From JBJKSO01 sp046703825 (GTDB lineage Bacteria > Chloroflexota > Dormibacteria > Aeolococcales > Bog-877): a DNA stretch of 9,527 nt. How positions within the stretch are numbered: position 1 is the first letter of the stretch; each line of letters opens with the position of its first letter. The stretch is taken from NCBI GenBank assembly GCA_046703825.1, contig JBJKSO010000098.1:1-9527 (forward strand), written 5' to 3'. The notes under the pieces are model-generated. The model saw only the letters and a list, made by a program, of their open reading frames with translations, had not been told where the DNA came from and made no database searches. A program made the translations under genes and the position numbers. Of the stretch, positions 4,633-9,527 are shown piece after piece.

Positions 4633-7031
4633 CGAGGGGGCTGCGACCCTCCCCAGGACCAATCGTGGATCTCGGGAGGATCCTCACCGTGCTCCCTGGT
4701 GAAACGGCGGGCTTGCACTCTGCGGTCCTCCATCTCCTGCCGCAGGTGGCCGGCCTTGCTGGCCAGCCCGGGCACGCGATCGACCACGTCCATCACAAGG
4801 TGGAAGCGGTCAAGGTCGTTGAGCATCACCATGTCGAACGGGGTGGTGGTGGTGCCCTCCTCCTTGTAGCCGCGGACATGCAGGTTGGCGTGGTTGCGGC
4901 GCCGGTAGGTGAGGCGATGGATCAGCCAGGGGTAGCCGTGGTACGCGAACACCACCGGCCGGTCCGTGGTGAAGAGTGCGTCGAACTCGGCGTCCGACAT
5001 CCCGTGCGGATGCTCGCGGTCGGGTTGCAGTCGCATCAGGTCGACGACGTTCACCACCCGCACCAACAGCTGCGGCAGGTGCTGATGCAGCAGCTCCACC
5101 GCTGCCAGGGTCTCCAGCGTGGGCACATCCCCGCAGCAGGCCATGACCACGTCGGGTTCGCGGCCCAGGTCGTTGCTGGCCCACTCGAAGATTCCCAGCC
5201 CCCGGGTGCAGTGCATCACTGCCTCTTCCATGCTGAGCCAGGTCGGCTCCGGCTGTTTTCCCGCCACGATCACGTTGACGTAGTTCTTGGAGCGCAGGCA
5301 GTGGTCGGCCACCGACAGCAGGCAGTTGGCGTCGGGGGGCAGGTAGACCCGCACCACCTCCGCCTTCTTGTTGACCACGTGATCGATGAACCCAGGGTCC
5401 TGGTGGGAGAAGCCGTTGTGGTCCTGGCGCCAAACGTGCGAGGAGAGCAGGTAGTTGAGCGACGCGATCGGGCGGCGCCAGGGGATGTCGCGTGTCACCT
5501 TGAGCCACTTGGCGTGCTGGTTGAACATCGAGTCGACGATGTGGATGAACGCCTCGTAGCAGTTGAAGAGGCCGTGCCTTCCGGTGAGCAGGTACCCCTC
5601 CAGCCAGCCCTGGCAGATGTGCTCCGAGAGCACCTCCATCACCCGGCCCTGGGGGTCGAGGTGGTCGTCGTCGTCGCGGCGCACCCCGTCGAAGGCACGA
5701 TCGGTGACCTCGAAGACGGCCGAGAGCCGGTTGGAGGCGGTCTCGTCGGGACCGAAGAGCCGGAATCGGTCGGGGTTGGCGCTGATCACATCGCGCAGGA
5801 ACTGGCCCAGGATCTGGGTGGCCTCGGCCAGTTGCGCGCCGGGGGTGCTCACCGGCACCGCGTAGTCGCGAAAGTCGGGCAGCGCCAGGTCCTTGAGCAG
5901 TAGCCCGCCGTTCGCGTGCGGGTTGGCGCTCATTCGCCGGTGCGCCTTGGGCGGGAGCTCGGCCAGCGCCTGGACCAGACCCCCCTGTTCGTCGAAGAGC
6001 TCTTCGGGGCGGTAGCTCTTCATCCACTCCACCAGCTGAGCCAGGTGGTCGGGGTTGGTGCGCACCTCGGCCAGCGGCACCTGATGGGCTCTGAAGGTCC
6101 CCTCGACCTTGAGCCCGTCCACCTCCTTGGGCCCGGTCCAGCCCTTGGGCGTGCGCAGCACGATCATGGGCCAGCGCGGCCGCTCCACCATCCCCTGCCG
6201 GCGGGCGCGGAGCTGAATCTGGCTGATCCCCTCCACCGCCAGGTCCAGCGCGGCCGCCATCTTCTGGTGCATCCGCGCCGGGTCCGCGCCGGCCACCAGG
6301 TGGACCCGATAGCCGTAGCCGGAAAGCAGGTCCTCCAGCTCTTGGTCCGGGATGCGGGCGAGCACGGTTGGATTGGCGATCTTGTAGCCGTTCAGGTGGA
6401 GGATGGGCAGCACTGCACCGTCGCTGAGCGGATTCAAGAACTTGTTCGAGTGCCAGCTGGTCGCCAGCGGGCCGGTCTCCGCCTCGCCGTCGCCGATGAC
6501 GCAGCAGACCAGCAGATCCGGGTTGTCGAAGGCCGCCCCATAGGCGTGCGCCAGGGAGTAGCCCAGCTCGCCGCCCTCATTTATTGAGCCGGGCGTCTCC
6601 GGGGCAGCATGGCTCGGGATGCCCCCCGGGAAGGAGAACTGGCGAAAGAGCTGACGGAGCCCGGCCAGGTCGCGGCCAACGTGGGGAAAGAGTTCGCTGT
6701 AGGTGCCCTCCAGGTAGGCATTGGCCACCACCCCCGGGCCGCCGTGCCCCGGTCCGGTCACGTAGAGGGCGTTCAGATCCCAGGCCCGGATGGCCCGGTT
6801 GAGGTGGGCCCAGATGAAGTTCAGCCCCGGGGTGGTGCCCCAATGCCCCAGGAGCCGGGGCTTGATGTGCTCGGGGAGGAGGCGCTCGCGCAGGAGCGGG
6901 TTGTCGAGCAGGTAGATCTGCCCGACCGACAGATAGTTGGCGGCGCGCCAGTAGGCGTCCAGGGTTGCCAACTCCGCCGGGGAAAGCACCTCCGGCTTGA
7001 CGGCGGGAGCCCCGGCGCTTGCCTCAGGCAT
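4629..7031 (-). CDS. xfp: Xylulose-5-phosphate/fructose-6-phosphate phosphoketolase
   Basis: A thiamine-diphosphate enzyme that splits xylulose-5-P (and usually fructose-6-P) with phosphate into acetyl-phosphate plus glyceraldehyde-3-P or erythrose-4-P. The 800-residue length matches the family. Motifs in order: GHWGTTPG at 62-69, GPGHGGPG at about 93-100, SHAAPETPGS at about 140-149, the TPP/Mg2+ motif GDGEAETGP at 180-188, GPDETASNRL at about 427-436, WLEGYLLTGRHG with Glu478 at about 476-487, and DHNGFSHQDPGF at about 537-548. These are the active-site regions known from Bifidobacterium and Lactobacillus enzymes, and none is missing. The gene is intact. The ATG at 7031 lacks a well-spaced Shine-Dalgarno; a GGGAG lies about 12 bases upstream. 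The stop overlaps the acetate kinase start (ATGA). Hsp20 lies 143 bases upstream on the same strand behind a stem-loop, so the gene may have its own promoter. Confidence 0.98.
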   Translation of the reverse strand: MPEASAGAPAVKPEVLSPAELATLDAYWRAANYLSVGQIYLLDNPLLRERLLPEHIKPRLLGHWGTTPGLNFIWAHLNRAIRAWDLNALYVTGPGHGGPGVVANAYLEGTYSELFPHVGRDLAGLRQLFRQFSFPGGIPSHAAPETPGSINEGGELGYSLAHAYGAAFDNPDLLVCCVIGDGEAETGPLATSWHSNKFLNPLSDGAVLPILHLNGYKIANPTVLARIPDQELEDLLSGYGYRVHLVAGADPARMHQKMAAALDLAVEGISQIQLRARRQGMVERPRWPMIVLRTPKGWTGPKEVDGLKVEGTFRAHQVPLAEVRTNPDHLAQLVEWMKSYRPEELFDEQGGLVQALAELPPKAHRRMSANPHANGGLLLKDLALPDFRDYAVPVSTPGAQLAEATQILGQFLRDVISANPDRFRLFGPDETASNRLSAVFEVTDRAFDGVRRDDDDHLDPQGRVMEVLSEHICQGWLEGYLLTGRHGLFNCYEAFIHIVDSMFNQHAKWLKVTRDIPWRRPIASLNYLLSSHVWRQDHNGFSHQDPGFIDHVVNKKAEVVRVYLPPDANCLLSVADHCLRSKNYVNVIVAGKQPEPTWLSMEEAVMHCTRGLGIFEWASNDLGREPDVVMACCGDVPTLETLAAVELLHQHLPQLLVRVVNVVDLMRLQPDREHPHGMSDAEFDALFTTDRPVVFAYHGYPWLIHRLTYRRRNHANLHVRGYKEEGTTTTPFDMVMLNDLDRFHLVMDVVDRVPGLASKAGHLRQEMEDRRVQARRFTREHGEDPPEIHDWSWGGSQPPR

Positions 7032-7037
7032 GCCCCG

Positions 7038-7043
7038 AGACTA
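7038..7043 (-). promoter_or_regulatory. Candidate -10 element just upstream of the phosphoketolase start
   Basis: On the minus strand the hexamer reads TAGTCT (TAnnnT form) and ends 6 bases before the ATG at 7031. Together with the poorly placed ribosome site, this would fit a leaderless phosphoketolase transcript. TAnnnT is a loose pattern and no -35 is evident, so this is tentative. Confidence 0.22.
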
Positions 7044-7112
7044 CTCCCGGGCACCCCCCGGGATCCGAGTCTGAACCGGGTCTGCCTGCTCCTAGCTTCA
7101 CGCCCCTGACGC

Positions 7113-7150
7113 GGGACCCGGCCACCCCAACGCCGAGGGGTGCCGGGCCC
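7113..7150 (-). terminator. Strong stem-loop between hsp20 and phosphoketolase (terminator or attenuating structure)
   Basis: The arms 7113-7128 and 7137-7150 pair over 14 bp (GGG, CCC, GGC and ACCCC blocks) with two single-base bulges (A7116 and C7123) and an 8-base loop. It begins 24 bases past the hsp20 stop in the direction of transcription and ends 82 bases before the phosphoketolase start. No U tract follows. It would stop or reduce readthrough from hsp20 into the phosphoketolase operon, or protect the 3' end of the hsp20 mRNA. Confidence 0.5.
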
Positions 7151-7174
7151 GCCCTCGCTCTCCGGATCCGGCGC

Positions 7175-7663
7175 TCAGGCCACCGTCCCGACCGGGGTTT
7201 TCTCGGCGCTCTCGCTCGAAGCCACCTCGATCTTCTTGCTCGCAGCGTCCGCCCGCTGCGCTACCGGCAGTGAGATCTCGAGCACGCCCCGCTCGTAGCG
7301 GGCGCTGATGTGTTCGACGTCGGTCCCCTCGGGCAGGGTCAGCGAGCGCTCGAAGCGGCCGTAGCTCACCTCCCGGTAGCTGCCCTTGTCCGAAGCATCC
7401 TCGGCGGTCTGGCGGCGCTCGCCGCTCACGCTGAGGACGTCGCCGTCCACCTTCACCTCGAGGTCCTTGGCGGCGTCCACGCCGGGCGCGTCCAAGCGGA
7501 GCAGCACCTCGCCGTCCTTCTCCACCACCTCGCACGGCGGGGCAAACCACTCCGGCTTGGCCCGGCCGATGAATCTTCCCGGCGTGAAGGTCAGCCAGCG
7601 CTCCAAATCGCCGAGCATGCCTTCCAGGTCGCGGACCGGTTGCCGGCGCACCAGTTGGCGCAT
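7175..7663 (-). CDS. Hsp20/alpha-crystallin-family small heat-shock protein
   Basis: An ATP-independent holdase chaperone of 162 residues. The alpha-crystallin domain spans about 41-135. It starts at PPCEVVEKDGE, passes through LRLDAPGVD, VLSVSGERR and YGRFERSLTLPEG (101-113), and ends with the signature GVLEISLP (126-133). A short C-terminal tail carries an I-x-V motif (KKIEV, 143-147) of the kind that docks subunits in oligomers. The N-terminal arm (1-40) is short and contains LERWLTF. The start at 7663 is set by AGGAGG seven bases upstream; an ATG at 7670 abuts that site and is in another frame. It is the first gene of the minus-strand run toward phosphoketolase. Such proteins (HspX/Acr) are classic DosR targets in mycobacteria, which fits the DevR-like gene nearby, but heat or general stress control is equally possible. 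Confidence 0.95.
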   Translation of the reverse strand: MRQLVRRQPVRDLEGMLGDLERWLTFTPGRFIGRAKPEWFAPPCEVVEKDGEVLLRLDAPGVDAAKDLEVKVDGDVLSVSGERRQTAEDASDKGSYREVSYGRFERSLTLPEGTDVEHISARYERGVLEISLPVAQRADAASKKIEVASSESAEKTPVGTVA

Positions 7664-7670
7664 CGCCCAT

Positions 7671-7676
7671 CCTCCT
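7671..7676 (-). promoter_or_regulatory. Shine-Dalgarno of hsp20
   Basis: The minus strand reads AGGAGG seven bases before the ATG at 7663. It is a full-consensus site, suggesting strong translation, and it decides between this ATG and the out-of-frame ATG at 7670. Confidence 0.8.
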
Positions 7677-7707
7677 AAATCGCTGCTGTTTCAAGCACAG
7701 CCTCGCT

Positions 7708-7721
7708 GGTACCTGAGGCCC
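7708..7721 (-). promoter_or_regulatory. DosR-box-like sequence upstream of hsp20 (weak)
   Basis: The minus strand reads GGGCCTCAGGTACC, 44 bases before the hsp20 start. Against the mycobacterial DosR core GGGACT-WW-AGTCCC the left half matches 5 of 6 and the right half 4 of 6. The position is suitable for an activator, but in DNA this GC-rich such partial matches arise by chance. Confidence 0.2.
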
Positions 7722-7916
7722 GCGATAGGGGCGTTTCACTCACCCTGGAGGGGTGGTTTCCACATTTCCGCGTCCCGAGGCGGGTCTGGGCCTCCCGCAC
7801 GCTGGCGGGCTCGGCGGGCGGGACAACTTACCGTGGTGGGCGCGGCACTTCCCGGATGCGGGGTCTGGCTTGGCTCGAGCCTGGAGTGCCGACCCCAACC
7901 CTGCAGCGTGCAACGG

Positions 7917-7941
7917 GAGTCTGACTCAGGCGCTGCTCAGG
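7917..7941. promoter_or_regulatory. Palindrome plus direct repeat upstream of the hydrolase gene (candidate operator)
   Basis: GAGTC-T-GACTC (7917-7927) is a perfect 11-base palindrome. Overlapping its right arm is CTCAGG at 7925-7930, repeated at 7936-7941, so the repeats are 11 bp apart, about one helical turn. The group ends 42 bases before the ATG at 7984. No known regulator is recognised. Confidence 0.25.
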
Positions 7942-7983
7942 TGCGTTGAGTTGACTATGAGCTGACCTTCGAAGCGGGGAGCC

Positions 7984-8862
7984 ATGCTGAGGCAGACGAC
8001 CATCGCCCTTGCGGACGGACGCCAGCTCGACCTGTTGGTGGGCGGCGATCCCGGGGGACTTCCGATCGTGATCCACCACGGTGCTCCCGGGTGCGCCCTG
8101 CTGGACTGGTCATGGGAGCAGGAGGCGAGTCAGCAGGGCCTGCGGCTGGTCACTTTCTGCCGCCCGGGGTACGGGAAATCGACCAGGCGGGCCGGCCGCG
8201 CGGTGGCGCAGATCGCGTTCGACACCGCAGAGGTGTTACAGCGGCTCGGGATCGACCGCTTCGCCACCTGGGGCTTTGGCGGCGGAGGTCCTCACGCTCT
8301 GGCCTGTGCTGCGCTGCTTCCCGGGGTGGTCGCCGCCAGCGTGATCTCCGGGCCGGCCCCGCGTGCAGCCAACGCCCTCGACTGGTGCCGGGGGGTGGAC
8401 CAAGACCGCTCGGCCGAGCTCGCCGCCGCTGGGTCGGCCGACTTCCCCGCCCTCCTGGGCTCGCTGGCGCCGCTGCTGGAGGCGGCCGGCCAACCGACCC
8501 GGGACTCTCTGGCCCGCGGGCTCGGCTCGCGGCTGTCCTCTCAGGACCGCGCCATCTTGCAGGGACCCGGCGGCGACTTCCTGGCCCGGTGGGTCCTGCG
8601 CGGGCTGGGCAGCCCCTGGGGGGCCGTGGACGACGACTTGGCGCTGGTAGGCGGGTGGGGGTTCGATCCCGCCCAGATCACGGTCCCCACCCAGCTGTGG
8701 CAGGGGACCGAGGATCCCATGGTGCCCAGCGCCCACGCCTCGTGGCTGGCCGGGCGCATCCGCGGCGCCGAACTCCACCTGGAACCGGGCCTGGGCCACC
8801 TGGGGGTGCTGTTCCGGCGTCTGCCCCAGATCCACAGCTGGCTGGCGGGCCGATTCGGCTAG
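7984..8862 (+). CDS. Alpha/beta hydrolase-fold protein lacking the catalytic serine
   Basis: A 292-residue cytoplasmic protein with the standard fold order. It has an N-terminal ADGRQLDLLVGG strand pair, the oxyanion segment HHGAPG (31-36), CRPGYGKS (59-66), the nucleophile elbow region (96-104), a variable cap (about 130-215), GTEDPMVP with Asp244, and GLGHLG with His272. In the usual elbow G-x-S-x-G-G-P-H the serine is essential. Here the sequence is GFGGGGPH, so Gly99 (codon GGC at 8278-8280) replaces Ser while the Asp and His of the triad remain. The protein may be a non-hydrolytic binding or signalling protein, or the result of one base change from AGC. The reading frame is otherwise intact. 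The ATG at 7984 is preceded by GGGGAG at very short spacing (2 bases). It is divergent from hsp20 and convergent with the SIS gene. Confidence 0.93.
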   Translation: MLRQTTIALADGRQLDLLVGGDPGGLPIVIHHGAPGCALLDWSWEQEASQQGLRLVTFCRPGYGKSTRRAGRAVAQIAFDTAEVLQRLGIDRFATWGFGGGGPHALACAALLPGVVAASVISGPAPRAANALDWCRGVDQDRSAELAAAGSADFPALLGSLAPLLEAAGQPTRDSLARGLGSRLSSQDRAILQGPGGDFLARWVLRGLGSPWGAVDDDLALVGGWGFDPAQITVPTQLWQGTEDPMVPSAHASWLAGRIRGAELHLEPGLGHLGVLFRRLPQIHSWLAGRFG

Positions 8863-8863
8863 C

Positions 8864-8891
8864 CGGGCGCTGGCGAGAGGGGTTGCGCCCG
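8864..8891. terminator. Possible weak hairpin between convergent hydrolase and SIS genes
   Basis: CGGGCGC (8864-8870) and GCGCCCG (8885-8891) form a perfect 7-bp stem with a 14-base loop, 2 bases after the hydrolase stop and 11 bases before the SIS gene stop. There is no T tract. The position between convergent genes favours a shared terminator. Confidence 0.35.
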
Positions 8892-8902
8892 CCCCCGACC
8901 GC

Positions 8903-9527
8903 TCACTCGTATGCCTCGAGGTAGGTTGAGCTCCCGGCCTCGGCGGCGCTGGCGTAGGCCGGCTGCTCACGCCGGATCCGGTCGGGGTTGGTCCCGCGCG
9001 CCGTGGCCAGGGCGGCCGCGAGCTGCTGGAGGGCGATGGCGCCCCCGGCCAGCGACGGCAGCGGACCGCTCACCGATCCCGCCGCCGGCAAAGTGAGCCG
9101 GCCGGCGCTGACCAGCTCCGCACCGAAGCTCGCGGGCACCCAGCTGGCGGCGATCACCAAGGTGGCCATGCCGATGGCCCGAGCCGCCGCCAGCACCTGG
9201 TGGCACCGCCCCAGCCGGCGGCCCCCGGACCGGGGGTCGGTCACCAGCAGGATCAGAACGTCGCTGCTCTCGTGGCCGGCCAGACCACCGTGCAGCACCG
9301 TCTCCAGCGGGTAGCCCGCAGCCGGCAGGCGGCAGCCCTCGGCGAGCTTGAGGGCCAGCTCGTGGGCACCGATGGCGTCCGCCCGGGAACCGGCGCAGAG
9401 AGCAGCGCGGCAATTGCTCAGGGAGTTCGCCGCCCGCTCCGCCGGCTCGGACAGGTTGCTGATGCAGCTCTCGAGCCACGTGCGCATTCCCGCGGCTCCC
9501 CCCTCGAGATGGCCGGCGTCCGCGGCC
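8903..9527 (-). CDS. SIS-domain sugar-phosphate isomerase-like protein, C-terminal part (partial at right edge)
   Basis: The frame is open from the right edge. Its visible part is a SIS domain resembling the second SIS domain of GlmS-type proteins (glucosamine-6-phosphate synthase isomerase half). Counting from the ATG at 9487, the segment ALKLAEG...VLHGG holds Lys47, Glu50 and His66. Their spacings (3 and 16) equal those of the isomerase residues Lys485, Glu488 and His504 in E. coli GlmS. LLVTDPRS and the C-terminal NPDRIRREQPAYASAAEA are typical of the double-SIS family. The 13 codons before this ATG (including AGHLEGGAAG) loosely resemble the end of a first SIS domain, so I treat the gene as truncated by the window. 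However, GGGGAG lies 8 bases before the ATG, so a single-SIS protein of 194 residues starting at 9487 is a real alternative. Substrate is unknown. Confidence 0.8.
   Translation of the reverse strand, partial: AADAGHLEGGAAGMRTWLESCISNLSEPAERAANSLSNCRAALCAGSRADAIGAHELALKLAEGCRLPAAGYPLETVLHGGLAGHESSDVLILLVTDPRSGGRRLGRCHQVLAAARAIGMATLVIAASWVPASFGAELVSAGRLTLPAAGSVSGPLPSLAGGAIALQQLAAALATARGTNPDRIRREQPAYASAAEAGSSTYLEAYE

Larger units (their letters stand above)
7664..7983. other. 320-base divergent intergenic region between hsp20 and the alpha/beta hydrolase gene
   Basis: No convincing gene was seen. The hsp20-proximal part holds its Shine-Dalgarno and a DosR-box-like sequence. The centre has small GC-rich inverted repeats: CACCC/GGGTG at 7741-7745/7751-7755, CCCGC/GCGGG at 7794-7798/7805-7809, and outer arms GTCCCG/CGGGAC at 7772-7777/7819-7824. 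The hydrolase-proximal part has a palindrome and a direct repeat (7917-7941). No CIRCE or HAIR heat-shock operator was found. Confidence 0.6.

Noticed and set aside
4665..5903. Long open frame antisense to phosphoketolase
   Set aside because: It is a shadow of the strongly conserved phosphoketolase codons; its product is His/Val/Gly-rich with no fold signature.
7668..7670. Alternative ATG start for hsp20
   Set aside because: It abuts the AGGAGG site with no spacing and is not in the Hsp20 frame.
7753..7965. Possible 70-residue plus-strand gene in the hsp20-hydrolase intergenic region
   Set aside because: No recognisable motif, no convincing ribosome binding site, and composition (Gly, Ala, Arg, Pro, Trp mixture) typical of random open frames in GC-rich DNA.
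7664..7983. CIRCE or HAIR heat-shock operator for hsp20
   Set aside because: Neither TTAGCACTC-N9-GAGTGCTAA nor CTTGAGT-N7-ACTCAAG is present; isolated TTGAG and ACTCA pieces are not arranged correctly.
1..9527. CRISPR arrays, tRNA or rRNA genes, insertion sequences, attachment sites
   Set aside because: No regularly spaced repeats, cloverleaf-like sequence, transposase motifs or terminal repeats were seen on either strand.

Overview
The window is uniformly very GC-rich. It carries compact, mostly housekeeping or stress-type genes whose closest family resemblances are actinobacterial: a DevR/DosR-type regulator, a DevS-type GAF sensor, a phosphoketolase and a short acetate kinase. I would place it in Actinomycetota or a neighbouring high-GC terrestrial lineage (Chloroflexota/Dormibacterota-like). 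The sequence alone does not settle this. No tRNA, rRNA, insertion sequence or CRISPR array was seen.

Layout. Bases 1-1101, minus strand: a small START/SRPBCC-like protein gene followed by a GAF sensor kinase of the DevS/DosS type. The kinase frame is interrupted by a TAG at 110-112 inside a conserved motif, yet kinase-like sequence resumes in frame and runs off the left edge. Bases 1102-1261: a divergent promoter region with a perfect 8-bp inverted repeat. Bases 1262-1933, plus: a DevR/DosR-like response regulator, probably translated from a leaderless mRNA. Bases 2070-2741, plus: a membrane-anchored cupredoxin with an incomplete CuA-like site, ending at a strong hairpin. Bases 7663-2792, minus: Hsp20, a strong intergenic stem-loop, then a tightly coupled run of phosphoketolase, acetate kinase and PIG-L deacetylase. 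Bases 7984-8862, plus: an alpha/beta hydrolase-fold protein that lacks its nucleophilic serine. Bases 9527-8903, minus: a GlmS-like SIS-domain protein, cut or nearly cut by the right edge.

How it may work together. The sensor GAF keeps the His and Tyr that form the heme pocket of mycobacterial DosS. The regulator is DosR-like, and the neighbouring genes encode a small heat-shock protein and an ATP-yielding phosphoketolase/acetate kinase shunt: fructose-6-P or xylulose-5-P gives acetyl-phosphate, then acetate plus ATP. This looks like a low-oxygen or dormancy island. Co-regulation is inference: only one weak DosR-box-like sequence was found, upstream of hsp20. The broken sensor, the coupled PIG-L gene, the serine-less hydrolase and the His-deficient copper site are the points most worth checking.
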